The position numbers were made by a program, and so were the translations under genes. The notes under the pieces were generated by a model. That model worked only from the letters and a program-made list of their open reading frames with translations, did no database searches and had not been told where the DNA came from. 64,000 nucleotides of DNA, from contig NZ_JAGSYH010000001.1 in the NCBI RefSeq assembly GCF_025685685.1, positions 124,001 through 188,000 of the forward strand, read 5' to 3'. Below, in pieces: positions 42,576-53,037 of this stretch (positions are counted from its first letter, which is position 1; each line of letters begins with the position of its first letter). This DNA comes from Acidicapsa dinghuensis. Lineage in GTDB: Bacteria; Acidobacteriota; Terriglobia; Terriglobales; Acidobacteriaceae.

Positions 42576-44195
42576 TCATTTGCCTCCGCCTCCCAGCGCA
42601 ACGCGCATGCTGATTCCGAAGGACGGGCTGACTCTCCAGTAGTTTGTTGTGGTTGGGGCGGTCGCAGTTCCCGCGGACTCATTCACCACATATCCACCGG
42701 TAAGATGCACATCCCGGTCAATCACGGCCAATGGGCTGAATACCATAGAGCGATACGAATAGGAGAGGCCGACACCAAAGGCTGCCGTGGTGGTGGCCGA
42801 ATTGTAGCCTGGCGCAACCGTAAACAGGATCGCGCTACGTTGCTTGCCAACAATCCAATCAGGACCAAGACGGAAATTCAGCGATACGTCCGGAATGATA
42901 GCCGTCGAAAGCGACTGTTGAACGATGGGGCAATTGGTCGGAGGTGTGGTGGAAGTCCCTGTGCCCGCTGTGCAACCCGTAGCGGCCACAGCTGATGTAT
43001 AGGGCAATGCAACCGTGAAGCTGTGGTAAGGCCGGAAGGGAACAAGGAGACCTCCCGAGATTTCGACGTGCGGCTCGTTGGTGAATTGAATCTTGAATTC
43101 GACAACGGTCTGCTTGGTCGGCGCGTCGGCTAGAGCAGCCAAGAGAGCCCCGATCTTATCCCCGAACTTATCGGCTTTGACCGCGCTTGCGACACGCGAC
43201 AAAGCGTTCGCTGCATTCAAATCCCAGGTCTGCACCACATCATTCTTGTCGCTCGGTTGAATGTCTTTGATTGTGAACACAGAGGGTTCATCACGGGTCC
43301 CCAATAGGTCGACCTTTTCCTTCAGGCTCGACATCTTCTTTTGAACGGAAGTATAGGTGCCGAGCGCCACGCGGAGCGCCTGCTGATTGGCAGATATCTG
43401 AGCGGCATCGCGTGCGGACAGAGTGGTCTTATTCGACTGAGCTATATCCACGTCAAGGTTGTCCAAAATCTTCTTGAGATCATCGGCTTTCAGTTTCGTG
43501 AGCACCTCGCTTCCTATATCGAAATCCTGCTTCCAGGTCTGCAGAGCGTCCGGGGTTTTAGGAACGTCGGGAGACGACAAAGAGCCAGTTAGATCCTCGC
43601 AAGCCTTCAGCCCCGCGCCGGGACTTACGGCGCTGGAGTCGAGAGGAAGGAACAGGCTGCGAACCCGGCACAACCGGACGTAGGTCCAAGAGGCAAAATT
43701 TAGGTGGTCCGGCACAGAGACATCGAATTTCAATGCGTCCTTCAGTTGATTCGAGGTGGTGTTTTGGCAGTCCAAGATCGTGGCAGCAGAAAGAGGGTGG
43801 TCTGTGGTTCCTCTTGGGCATAGCGGCGCGCCGAAAATATGCGCAATATTAGTTCCTGCGGGAGTAGTGACGATTTCCAATCCACCCAGCGCCGAAGTTA
43901 TGTTTTGAAAACCGCTTGCGAACTGATCTACCGGAACCTTCTCCGCTGCCGACTTAAGGTCCACGGAGAGATGCTCAAATGGCAGCGGACTGTTAACTTT
44001 CACAGTGATCTGGATCTTACTGCCATGCCTGACATAAATCGTCGGTGGGGCCATTGGATCGATGCGATCTAGTTCAAGCCTGCAGTTGCCATTCACTGCC
44101 GCGTAGGAGCAAGTAGTTTGTGAATAAAGATCGAGCTGCAGTGTGAGGAGCGCAAGCGCAGTCGTCATCCATAAGATCATCGATTTTGATCGCAT
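42576..44195 (-). CDS. Secreted protein with possible outer-membrane C-terminus
   Basis: A 539-aa protein with a signal peptide (MILWMTTALALLTLQLDLYSQ). The N-terminal half is a secreted domain with CSYAAVNGNCRLEL and later cysteine pairs. The C-terminal 180 residues alternate hydrophobic and polar residues (SILFTV, AAFGVGLSYSYRSMVFSPLAV, WRVSPSFGISMRVAL), suggesting beta strands of an outer-membrane barrel. No named family is recognised. It is upstream of the membrane protein ending at 40867 and may form a unit with it. Confidence 0.6.
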   Translation of the reverse strand: MRSKSMILWMTTALALLTLQLDLYSQTTCSYAAVNGNCRLELDRIDPMAPPTIYVRHGSKIQITVKVNSPLPFEHLSVDLKSAAEKVPVDQFASGFQNITSALGGLEIVTTPAGTNIAHIFGAPLCPRGTTDHPLSAATILDCQNTTSNQLKDALKFDVSVPDHLNFASWTYVRLCRVRSLFLPLDSSAVSPGAGLKACEDLTGSLSSPDVPKTPDALQTWKQDFDIGSEVLTKLKADDLKKILDNLDVDIAQSNKTTLSARDAAQISANQQALRVALGTYTSVQKKMSSLKEKVDLLGTRDEPSVFTIKDIQPSDKNDVVQTWDLNAANALSRVASAVKADKFGDKIGALLAALADAPTKQTVVEFKIQFTNEPHVEISGGLLVPFRPYHSFTVALPYTSAVAATGCTAGTGTSTTPPTNCPIVQQSLSTAIIPDVSLNFRLGPDWIVGKQRSAILFTVAPGYNSATTTAAFGVGLSYSYRSMVFSPLAVIDRDVHLTGGYVVNESAGTATAPTTTNYWRVSPSFGISMRVALGGGGK

Positions 44196-44282
44196 AATAA
44201 CCCTCCAGCTTGGATTTCAGGGTCCGCACCGATCCTTCGCGAGGGTCGCTGCGGACAGTTGACCTTTGTAGAAAGTGGGAAA

Positions 44283-45901
44283 TTAGAGCCGGTTCAAGAT
44301 CGCGGCCCCGTCAGGTGTGCCAAGGCCTGTGCAAGCATCCCATCCGGCGCCAGCACTATAGCCCTGCACCGACGGCGGGAATCCGTTCGTTCCCTGAGTG
44401 ACATCCTTGGTAACTCCCGCCATGGAATAGAGGAAGGGGTTCAGGAATCCCACGTTTTTTTTCTTTGCTTGGTTGATTAACGCAACAAGCGATGCCATCA
44501 GCGTAGCTACGGCGCTTGTGCCTCCGCTGGCAAATTCTGCTGAATCGACACGGACAAAGTAGTTCGTGGCGCTCATGGCGATGTCAGGCGTGCCACGCCC
44601 TGCGTTGCCACCATCGATCGAACCAGGCAGATTGGCATTCGCTTGTAGGACGGCACAGAGAAGCACTTGCTGATTCCTCCACCGCCAGCCCATCCGATTC
44701 CGTTCGTTGCGCTCGGATCGGATCCCGTACCCTCGTTCCATGCGACATCGTTGCCTGAAGCAGCGTCGATCTGTGTTCCCCCGCATGCGATCACTCGAGG
44801 ATTGCAAGCCGGGTGATCGACGTGGATCTTACCATCCCATTGCTCTTCGTCCGCCGTTCCGTGATCGCCGGTGGCTACGCACACCGTTATGCCCACAGCA
44901 GCAGCAGCTTGGAAAGCTTGATCATACGCATCTAGTTCCTGCTTCTCATCGGGATTCGCCATTAGGTCGGGCTCAGGACTTCCCCAGCTGATCGAGATCA
45001 CGTCAATTTGTCGCTCGGTATCGTGGACCGCCGCACTGATGGCGTCGATAAAGCCTTGGTCGGTATTCGGCGCAAAGTAAACAAATACGTTGGCTTTCGG
45101 AGCGACCGTGCCGACGACCTCAATGTCCAGCATGACTTCCCCGTCTGAGTTCCGATCCTCGCCGGGATTGTTCGTCGCGCAGTCGACCGAGATGAACGCG
45201 ACAGACGGCACAGGTGAGCCGATCTCATTGAAATAAGCTTCTAGGTCGCTGGTCTGGAACCCGCCGCCGAGCTCGATGATCGCGATATTCTGGCCAGTTC
45301 CGTCAAGTAGTGTGCCCTGGAAGTCTTTGGGGAAGTTATAACGATTCGCGAAAAAGGAGGCCGGTTGTCCGTTGTCGCCGCCTGGACCGCCCGCAGCGGA
45401 GACACGATTTCCAAAAACCAACCTTCGTTTGGGCCTCGTGTCATAACCAAAGATACCTGTAACAACTGTTTCCAGTTCCTCCGGGATTTGGATCGCACCA
45501 ATACGACCGCGATAAGAACCCAGGCTATGGTGATAAAGACTCACTTTGGCGGGAAAAGCTCGCAGTAAGTCGCCGAGCGTACCCTGCAGTACGATGGAGC
45601 GCTTCGCTGCGCTACGGCTCACGACATAGAGGTTGTGGCACGCCGCGTACTGTTCGATCCGCGTTAGGTCGTCGGGGCCCGCACCGTAGCGGCTCGCCAG
45701 CTCCTCGCGAGACAGATAAGTCCGCTGTGCAAGAGGCATGGCACTTTCAGTGCGGATGTAGTCTTCTAGTTCAGCCAGTGGGGCGGCTGAGCGGACTCTA
45801 ACCGTGATGCTGGCCATCTGAGACCGGTCGACCGGTCCTGCGGGACGAGAGTGCGGAAGCGGTACACGTATGCTTCCAGGCAACGGAACGAATCGGGGCA
45901 T
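44283..45901 (-). pseudogene. S53 (pro-kumamolisin) peptidase, frameshifted
   Basis: Start ATG 45901 (MPRFVPLPGS) parallels the intact paralogue at 50931 and has GAGGT upstream. The pro-domain (SITVRVRSAAPLAELEDYI...LSREELASRYGA) and the catalytic Glu/Asp segment GEVMLDIEVVG are intact, as is ATGDHG. At about 44645 one base appears missing (SVPSY is followed in frame 1 by nonsense), and the alternative frame resumes QANANLPGSIDGG and carries FASGGTSAVATL with the nucleophile serine. It could be a sequencing error, but otherwise the product lacks its serine. Confidence 0.85.
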
Positions 45902-46182
45902 GAGAGACCTCACAGAGTGCGCAGCTTCGTCGGAAGTGGTGAACCGCACAGGAACGTCCGTGAGCGACTCGGCCATCGCGGCGAAAACTGCCTTGTTATC
46001 TCGATAAGCGGGAACCTACCAAAAAAGAGGACAAAGACTTTCGAAGGAGGCTTCTGCGTATCTATCTCTCGCTAGAGCCCCGAGGCATAGCGTCTACGAG
46101 TCCAACTGGCCGCAAAGGCGCGGTGAAATCTGCATTCGGACTGATATAAGCTGGGATAACCCGATTTTCCCAGAGGATTTCC

Positions 46183-46509
46183 GTGAATGCGGCGCAAGGC
46201 GAGGTCACACGTCTTCTGCAACAATTGAAACAAGGCGACCCGGACGCCGAACAGAGGCTTATTCCCCTTGTTTACAATGAGTTGCGCCGTATTGCCTCGA
46301 TCAATCTCCGCCATGAAAGAGCGGGTCATTCGTTCCAAGCCACGGCGTTGGTTCATGAGGCCTATCTCAAGTTGACTGACCTCAAGGAAATCGATTGGCC
46401 AATCAGCGATGTTGACCCTATGGTGCGTGCTCACAGGCAACCCCAATTTCATGCTCTCTCCGGCCATCGCAGCGCTCAACGCCAGAAAGACGACCCATCT
46501 GCCTCCTGA
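46183..46509 (+). pseudogene. ECF sigma factor, truncated after region 2
   Basis: From GTG 46183, preceded by AGAGGA, the first 80 residues match the intact ECF sigma gene at 56275-56838: GEVTRLLQQLKQGDPDAEQRLIPLVYNELRRIA, then ATALVHEAYLKLT. After KEIDWP the sequence diverges, and region 4 is absent. It is divergent from the frameshifted S53 gene, so sigma and peptidase seem to have decayed together. Confidence 0.75.
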
Positions 46510-47182
46510 AGGGTGCGCAACTACCAATGAATTGAACTGAACTGAGGAAAGCTCCGCAGATCGAGCTCACTTTCTTAAGCGAAGATGCTCGTCAAATGGG
46601 GACATGCCCGCTTCCATTACCGTGATAGTGGGTGGCAGCCGTGATACAAGAGGGTCACTTCTCGGCAACCCGAGAGATCTATGAAAAACCGTCTCGGCGA
46701 TGTTGTACGCCTTCTCATTGGAATAAAACGAGGAAACTGAGTGATCCTAGCGAGGCTCATTCAGCGTAGCAACGGCATCTGCTCGGGACCAACAACCGGA
46801 AAATGGGATAGGGAGAGGTTGAATGTGCTAAACAAGTCTTCCCGTGCGGGCCAGATGCATAAGTTCATCCCCCTTCCTCGTGCTGAAGAACACGTGCTCC
46901 CGGTAGGCGACATGGGCTAACACGAATCCATTGAGGTTGAGCCTGGTCGGCCCCTTAGCGCAGCTGTAAAGATGCCCGATGGGCAGCGCCACGTTCAAGA
47001 TTTGGGTGATAGCAAGGAAACACCTGCAGCCGTTGCACGCGAGTATGCGTCGTCTGCCAAAGCACCCTCAGTGTCTCGTCAGATAGTCGGTCAAGTCGTT
47101 TCCGTACTCGCGCCACCTAGGTAAATGAGGCCCTGGCCGCCCTAGGGCAGTACACAACGAGGTCGATGACTTCATGCGCTAA
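46510..47182. other. Decayed region without an intact gene
   Basis: On the minus strand a frame from about 47130 to the stop at 46828 has short protein-like stretches (for example YGNDLTDYLTR and GFVLAHVAYREHVFFSTRKG) split between frames. This suggests an eroded gene, but no family can be named. Confidence 0.35.
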
Positions 47183-47689
47183 TTACTGAGAGCAACACCC
47201 GAAGAGAGCGTCAAGCTTCCTGAATGGCCACCATTGCTTGGAATTGCATTTAACTAAATAGGTCCTACGAATCTCGGCGAAGTTGAAATGAACACGGGAC
47301 GACTGCCCAATGCCGGTCAGAGTCAACTGGACAGTCATATGCTTTGGACCCAGTACCCGAGTGTCCCATGTCATTGATTCGGTTCCGCCTACGGAGCCTT
47401 GAGCCGTGCTTTGAGTTAATAACGTGGTAAAAGGACGATAGTGTCTCCGAGAGACTGTCAACAGTGCTACATATTGAACTGATTCAGACGTGGAAGGGAC
47501 AAGCACGACGTCCGCAGTAAAAGACAGAGGAGCTCCTTTAACTAATATCGATCCTTCGTTTGGCCTAAACGATAATAACTGTTCACTAGGGCCAGTGGAT
47601 GCTGGAGTCTGGGGGTGAAGCCACGGGTTGCTAGCTGTAATGAGAATTACTACGAGCAACAGTCGCGCACAACAAAAACACTTCGTCAT
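47183..47689 (-). CDS. Small secreted protein of unknown function
   Basis: A 168-aa protein from ATG 47689 with a signal peptide (CFCCARLLLVVILITASNPWLH). The mature part is beta-rich (GAPLSFTADVVLVPST, VALLTVSRRH, MTVQLTLTGIG), like a single Ig-like or adhesion-type domain. The frame extends upstream to 47938 but overlaps the neighbouring gene and is not needed. It is 85 bp downstream of the 220-aa protein on the same strand. Confidence 0.55.
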   Translation of the reverse strand: MTKCFCCARLLLVVILITASNPWLHPQTPASTGPSEQLLSFRPNEGSILVKGAPLSFTADVVLVPSTSESVQYVALLTVSRRHYRPFTTLLTQSTAQGSVGGTESMTWDTRVLGPKHMTVQLTLTGIGQSSRVHFNFAEIRRTYLVKCNSKQWWPFRKLDALFGCCSQ

Positions 47690-47774
47690 GATAGTTGCGT
47701 CTCCCGTCGAGCGAGAACGGCGGATCCCCAGTCTGGTAACCGAGGCTAGGAATTCCGCCGAGACATTTCGTTCA

Positions 47775-48437
47775 TCAGTAGAGGTTACCGACGCTCGGCA
47801 GAGTGATGCTGCCGTCCGTGCTTTGCAAATGTGGGTTCGGCGCCAGGAAGCGAAGCTGATTATTGTATTGCTGTTGCTGAATCGCGGCGTCCATGACAAT
47901 CGCAAACATATTGCCGCTGACGTCATAATCGTAGTCACGGTTATAAACGGTGCCCGAGTAATTGAACTTGCTCGTCTGCTGGGCGATTTTCATCATTGCG
48001 TTTACGATCGCTTCTTGGTTTGCCTCGCTCAGGCCCCAGCTGTCCATAGTGTGTTTCGTATCGCTGTAAGACGCTGAAACGCCAAAACTGAAAAACCCGA
48101 ATAGACTTGCTCCACCGCTGATGTCTGTGCGCGAGATCTCGTCGAAAAGGTGCTGGTGTGAAGCGTCGAGCAGGGAACGAATGAGAGCACTCAGCGTGGC
48201 TACGTCCTGCGGAGTGACGCAGAAAATGTTTAACTCGAAGTCAACTTCGATTTCCCCGTGCGCCGGCACCGTGTAGGTGACACCGCTAACCTGCCCTTGG
48301 CCGTAGGAGGTAACAGCGACCCCACTAGCATTTGCGCCTGGCGAATCGAAGGAACGGAACAGGTTATCGAGCCTAACAGGCGATTTTCTTCTGGCATCCA
48401 ACTGGGTGAGATGTGCTGCTTTCCGTATAGTGTTCAT
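47775..48437 (-). CDS. Hypothetical protein, 220 aa
   Basis: ATG 48437 (MNTIRKAAHLTQ) has GAAAGGAT upstream and is preferred to the ATG at 48560. There is no clear signal peptide. Residues about 35-80 are beta-rich (VAVTSYGQGQVSGVTYTVPAHGEIEVDFELNIF), the middle is helical, and a glycine/phenylalanine-rich segment (GGASLFGFFSFGVSASYS) could insert into a membrane. The tail has a QQQQ run. No family recognised. Confidence 0.55.
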   Translation of the reverse strand: MNTIRKAAHLTQLDARRKSPVRLDNLFRSFDSPGANASGVAVTSYGQGQVSGVTYTVPAHGEIEVDFELNIFCVTPQDVATLSALIRSLLDASHQHLFDEISRTDISGGASLFGFFSFGVSASYSDTKHTMDSWGLSEANQEAIVNAMMKIAQQTSKFNYSGTVYNRDYDYDVSGNMFAIVMDAAIQQQQYNNQLRFLAPNPHLQSTDGSITLPSVGNLY

Positions 48438-49308
48438 GTTTCGCTGATCCTTTCTCGAAGACCACATATGGTCCTGTCCTAATAGGCGATAAGCGCGTAG
48501 AGAAGGGGACAGTCGCACACTGATGTTGCAATAGGCGCCGCCGATGATCTCAAGCCGCATCGGCGCCGGAAGGAGTATCTAGGATCTAAATAACTGCAGT
48601 GCCGACTATTGTGACAAGGCGTCCACAGCCCGCGCTGGGGCAAAGGTGAGCTGCGGACAGGAGGCTCTGCTGAACACGAGTCCGCATCGTTGTCATCCCC
48701 TGTAACCATGATCACTGACCTATCGACAGATCGGGATCATCCGCCTGAGAAATCACGGATGTGTCTCGGAACCCCTGAAGCGACCTACCTCAAGTTGAGG
48801 CTCGCCAAGGTCGGTCGGCAACCAGGCGGATAGCAATCCGAGGGCGGTGCGGCGGCCTTGTCATCTGCGTTCGAACTGTCGACTATCTCACGGTTCGTGG
48901 ATACTTAAGGATTTGTCGGATCGACCGGAAGAACCTTCTCCCTCACTCGGAATTGGAGACTGGTGAAGTTCTCCAGATCATAGCGTGAAACGGCGGCGCA
49001 ACGAGACAGCAAAACTCAGTGAGTGTCGGGTGGCTGAGATCGAAATGTGACAAAGAAGATCAGGAGATGTGTCTGCGTTGAGCAGGATCAATGCCGATGA
49101 TCAAGCTAAGAAAAAGAAAACTGGGGGTGCCCGACATCCGAATCTGCCCACATCACAGCCGGTCTAGGCTGCGTGAATCACCAGGTGGATGCAGCAATAC
49201 GAAGCACAGCTTCAACATGAACGCTTTCGTCGTTCATCTTCAGGAAAAATCGAAATTGATCGTGCAAGTGCTCAGAAAGCTGCGGCGGCCGCAGACATAA
49301 ATCATGTA
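48438..49308. other. Intergenic region, possibly with a gene relic
   Basis: About 0.87 kb. On the minus strand a short frame ending at 48905 reads AVSRYDLENFTSLQFRVREK and then VLPVDPTNP before a TAA, which looks like the C-terminus of a lost protein. Nothing else is supported. Confidence 0.35.
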
Positions 49309-50931
49309 CTACAGCAGATTGAGGATGGCCGTACCATTCGGTGTTCCAAGGCCTGTACAGGCGTCCCAGCCTTGACCCGCGCTGTAACCCTGTGCACCGT
49401 CGGTGCCCGACGCCGAGGGTGGGATTGTATTGTTCCCACTCACAACATCGTGGAATACCTGCGGATTCGCATACAGCACCGGATTGAGGTAACCCGACCT
49501 CTTATTCTTGGCTTGATTGCACAGGGCCACAAGCGCAGCCATTAGCGGCGCTACCGCGCTCGTGCCTCCGCTCGCATACACAGCTTGGTCTACCTGCACA
49601 AAGTAGTTCGTCGCGCTCATGGCAAGATCTGGAACTCCGCGTCCCTGTGTATTCCCGTCGATGGACACAGGCAGATTCGCGTTTTTCTGGTAATTTGGAA
49701 TATCCGTAAAACATTTGCTGATGCCGCCTCCCGTTGTCCATCCGCCGCTGTCCGGCAAGTCCGGATCGAATGGCTCATTATCATTCCAGACCACATCCTG
49801 GCCGGAGGTCTGGTCAATCTGCGTTCCGCCGCATGCAATCACATATGGATCGCTCGCAGGATAGTCAACGTGGATCTGGCGGTCCCAGTTTGCCGGCTCA
49901 TTGTCTGCCGTGCCATAATCGCCGGTCGCGACGCAAACCGTAATGCCTAGCGATGCCGCCTCAAGAAAGATGCTGTTAAAGTCGAGCACTTCCTGTGTAA
50001 TACCGCCGCGCGGCTCCGGGCTGCCCCAGCTAATCGAGATCACATCGATCTGCCGCTGGTCGTCGTGCACGGCAGCAGAGACCGCATTGCGAAAGCCCTG
50101 GCCTGTGTTGGTGCCAAAGTAAACCGCCAGATTTGCGGCAGGCGCTACCGTGCCCGCAACTTCTAGATCTAGCATTACCTCGCCATCCGAGCTCGAACCC
50201 GGGCTGTTGTCTGCGCCTGCGGACACTGGCACAACATTGGGCACGGGCGCCTTGACCGTGCTGAAATAGTCCTGCAGATCCTTCACGTCGTAACCGCCGC
50301 CAAGCTCGACAATTCCTATGCTCTGTCCCGCGCCATCGAGCTTCTTTCCGTTGTACTCCACGGGAAAGTTATATCGTTGCGCAAAAAAGCTGGCCGCAAC
50401 GCCGTTGTCGCCGCCCGGTCCGCCATTCGACACCCGCTGACGAAATCCCCTGCGGCGCAGCGGCCGCGTATCGAACCCGAAGATGCCCGTCACAATCTCG
50501 CTCAGATGCGCGGGAACCTGAATCTCTCCGGAGCGCCCGCGATAAGTTCCGTGCGCGTGGTGGTACAGCCTCACATGCGCTGGAAACGCCCGCAGAATAT
50601 CGCCCATCTCGCCACGGAGCTTCAGCACGCGCTCCGCAGCAGACCGTCTTTCGATCAACAGATTGTGTCCGGATGCATAGCGCTCCACCGCATCGAGGTC
50701 GTCAGGCCGCGCTCCATAGCGCGATGCAAAGGCTGCCCGCGTCAGATACTTCCGCCGCGTTGGCACCTGGGAGCCCTGGGTTTCGACAAGCTCTTTGAGC
50801 TCTCTCAGATCTCCCCGGGACCGCACGCGAACGGTGATTGAAGCAATCGTCGAATGATCGATTTGGCCTGCCAAACGCGAGTAGGGAAGCAGATGACATT
50901 GACTTGCAGGAAGCGCTACAAACCTTGCCAT
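49309..50931 (-). CDS. S53 (pro-kumamolisin) serine-carboxyl peptidase
   Basis: A 540-aa secreted-type peptidase from ATG 50931 (MARFVALPAS). The pro-domain (residues about 1-165) has SITVRVRSRGDLREL and AFASRYGARPDD. The catalytic Glu and Asp are in SSDGEVMLDLEVAG, the oxyanion Asp in ATGDYG and the nucleophile in YASGGTSAVAPLMA, so the Ser-Glu-Asp triad of sedolisins is complete. No classic signal peptide is visible. Such enzymes degrade protein at acidic pH. It is the last gene of a leftward cluster with a cytochrome-like protein, a small protein, a PKN kinase and an ECF sigma factor. Confidence 0.9.
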   Translation of the reverse strand: MARFVALPASQCHLLPYSRLAGQIDHSTIASITVRVRSRGDLRELKELVETQGSQVPTRRKYLTRAAFASRYGARPDDLDAVERYASGHNLLIERRSAAERVLKLRGEMGDILRAFPAHVRLYHHAHGTYRGRSGEIQVPAHLSEIVTGIFGFDTRPLRRRGFRQRVSNGGPGGDNGVAASFFAQRYNFPVEYNGKKLDGAGQSIGIVELGGGYDVKDLQDYFSTVKAPVPNVVPVSAGADNSPGSSSDGEVMLDLEVAGTVAPAANLAVYFGTNTGQGFRNAVSAAVHDDQRQIDVISISWGSPEPRGGITQEVLDFNSIFLEAASLGITVCVATGDYGTADNEPANWDRQIHVDYPASDPYVIACGGTQIDQTSGQDVVWNDNEPFDPDLPDSGGWTTGGGISKCFTDIPNYQKNANLPVSIDGNTQGRGVPDLAMSATNYFVQVDQAVYASGGTSAVAPLMAALVALCNQAKNKRSGYLNPVLYANPQVFHDVVSGNNTIPPSASGTDGAQGYSAGQGWDACTGLGTPNGTAILNLL

Positions 50932-51120
50932 AACACACAGCCTTTCTTGGAGTTCCTCGCTGTTTCTGCGCGTAGTCCTCTTCGTCCGGTGCCGGACTGT
51001 TATCGAGTCTCTATGCCAAGAAAGGCGCAAAGGCGCATCAAAACGGGACACGCCACGCGAAATCCCCGCGAGGCGTGCCGGCTCAAATCGTTTCCTGCTC
51101 TGAACAGGTAGAAGATCGTC

Positions 51121-52626
51121 TTATTTGCTCTGTGTCTTCGCTACCGCAGATGTAGACGGCACAGGAATATCCGCCAAACTCCACAGCTGATGCGTATCAA
51201 CCGCAGGTCCAGTTCCGTCTGGCACCGAATTGCAGTCCGGAGTATTGCCTTTTGGGTCGAGTAGGCTTTTGCAGCTTAGATAATTGGTATGCAGTGGAAG
51301 CCCGCTTTGAGAAGCGACGCTCGGAAGCCCACTGACCGCCTGAAAACTTGCTGCATTATGGCAGTTAGCACAGTTAGAATATGCGCCATTTGGGTTCTCC
51401 AGCCCCTCCAGATACGGACTCAGGCAAACATTGTCCTCCGATATACCACCAGTGCGCGCCTGCTGGACTGCACACCCGCTAAAATGCACCCATTGCGATG
51501 GTGCGAACAACGCTGTATGCGGACGCTGCTGTGCCCACCAGAAGGCAGAGAAAAGCCACTGCTTAGTCTTGCTCTGAAACTTCATCACGTTGATTCCAGT
51601 TAGAACCAGATAGCCCATATCTTGGATTGACGCATGTGGGGCAAACACAATCTTACCTTGTTCGCCCCATTGGACGATTCTTGCAGCCATATCCGGCGGA
51701 ATTTTAATGAAGGTAAAGCAGGAAGGCGAAAACGTATATGACTTCGGTGAATCGGCGCATGGCGGCTTATTCGCATTCTGTATGGAAATGTTTGCGACAA
51801 AATTGTTAGTAGACCATTGAAAGAGCGGAGGCAAGGCTCCGCCGCCCCCAAGTGGAAGCGTCGGAAGTACTTGCGATTTCCCATTTGCTACCACAAGATT
51901 GCCGGTCTCCACAGCTGGAATCTGCGTAATTGTTTTTCCGGTATAGACGTTCGGCGCAACCTCCCAGATCAGCTTCACGACCGTGGCGCCATCAGGGAAG
52001 TTCAGGCTCGGCTTATTTCCGGACTGAGCCGCACTCATCAGGCTCGTGTACACCTGGGCCTGGCTCTTGCCCAGCTGTCGGATCGTACACGCCGCTTTAG
52101 GATCGTACAAAACAGAGTTGAATGCTTGTTGAGGAACCTGCGAGTTAGTCTCGGAGTTATGTTCGGCAATGCCTATACCCTGTTTGGCGGGTTCAAAAGC
52201 GGCATCCGCAGCATCGATTACCGCTTGACTCGGTTTCCACTGGAACGGTGCAACTGGTGTGTGCGCGGAAACAACCGCTCCTCCGGCAGGTTTGCTCATT
52301 GAAAGGCTTGCGCAGGCCTCGTCAAGTAAGACACTGGGCTTCGAGGAAGTGCACGGTTCCAGACCTAGGTCGCATTTCGTAAACCACGTGAACATTTTGT
52401 CCGGCATGGGGTTGGTGTCCGATGCCTGAAACAGCAGAGACTTGAGATCTTTGGTCGCCTCCTCCAGTGGCATTTGTGGCTGTCCATCCACGTGTGTGGC
52501 TGCCGGTTCCTTCGCTTCCGCCGTAGCTAAATGGAACGGCCCGCTCTTCATGTGACCCAAGAGCGCAACAATGGAACAGATGGCTGCTCCACATAGCACG
52601 ATCACTCGAATTGCACCGAAGCGCAT
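51121..52626 (-). CDS. Secreted c-type cytochrome-like protein
   Basis: A 501-aa protein with an N-terminal membrane/signal segment (AIRVIVLCGAAICSIVALLG). One heme c-binding motif, NCANCHNA (CxxCH), lies near residue 420. The large region before it is unassigned, with several cysteines that may form disulfides. It probably acts in the periplasm in electron transfer or as an oxidase-like enzyme. It is 18 bp downstream of the 130-aa gene and is followed by the S53 peptidase gene, with probable cotranscription. Similar long cytochrome-type hypotheticals occur in acidobacteria; the substrate is unknown. Confidence 0.68.
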   Translation of the reverse strand: MRFGAIRVIVLCGAAICSIVALLGHMKSGPFHLATAEAKEPAATHVDGQPQMPLEEATKDLKSLLFQASDTNPMPDKMFTWFTKCDLGLEPCTSSKPSVLLDEACASLSMSKPAGGAVVSAHTPVAPFQWKPSQAVIDAADAAFEPAKQGIGIAEHNSETNSQVPQQAFNSVLYDPKAACTIRQLGKSQAQVYTSLMSAAQSGNKPSLNFPDGATVVKLIWEVAPNVYTGKTITQIPAVETGNLVVANGKSQVLPTLPLGGGGALPPLFQWSTNNFVANISIQNANKPPCADSPKSYTFSPSCFTFIKIPPDMAARIVQWGEQGKIVFAPHASIQDMGYLVLTGINVMKFQSKTKQWLFSAFWWAQQRPHTALFAPSQWVHFSGCAVQQARTGGISEDNVCLSPYLEGLENPNGAYSNCANCHNAASFQAVSGLPSVASQSGLPLHTNYLSCKSLLDPKGNTPDCNSVPDGTGPAVDTHQLWSLADIPVPSTSAVAKTQSK

Positions 52627-52644
52627 GGCCGTTTCGTCCTTTCT

Positions 52645-53037
52645 TTATTCTTCGCTGGCAGGGTTGGAAACGAGGTTCTCGTTGAAGAATGTCGCAAGCT
52701 CGTTGCCACCAGGATGCGGTGTTCCCCCACTCCAGAACATTTGAGAGTACGTTTGATAAATCTGTCGGGTGTATTTCATCATTTCCCATGTGCCGGGTTC
52801 CGGAGAGTCTGGATTCCCGCGGATCAGCGTTTTGCCGATCAATTCGACCAAAATAGGGCTGTTAACCGAATCGATATAGGGCTTCAATGCATCGACGATA
52901 GGCTGAGCAGCATTCTGTTGTTGGTCAGCGGTTGCGTTCCAGTCTACCGGCGTGGTGCCAACGAAAAGATCGGGGTTTGTGGTGAGCATCGTCCAAAGCT
53001 GCAGAAGCTGGCTTTGCATTACTGGATCATCTGCCAT
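52645..53037 (-). CDS. Small hypothetical protein, 130 aa
   Basis: An acidic soluble protein with no signal peptide (MADDPVMQSQLLQLWTMLT). The ATG at 53037 overlaps the end of the kinase gene by 19 bp, so translation is coupled to the kinase. The composition (W, N, P rich; NPDLFVGTTPVDWNATADQQQ) matches no family I know. Its place between the kinase and the cytochrome gene suggests a partner or substrate of one of them. Confidence 0.6.
   Translation of the reverse strand: MADDPVMQSQLLQLWTMLTTNPDLFVGTTPVDWNATADQQQNAAQPIVDALKPYIDSVNSPILVELIGKTLIRGNPDSPEPGTWEMMKYTRQIYQTYSQMFWSGGTPHPGGNELATFFNENLVSNPASEE

Noticed and set aside
46828..47130. Protein-like stretches on the minus strand split between frames
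   Set aside because: Suggestive of an eroded gene, but there is no recognisable family and no single intact frame.
48905..49020. Short minus-strand C-terminus-like frame ending in VDPTNP
   Set aside because: Too short to call; recorded only as a possible relic.
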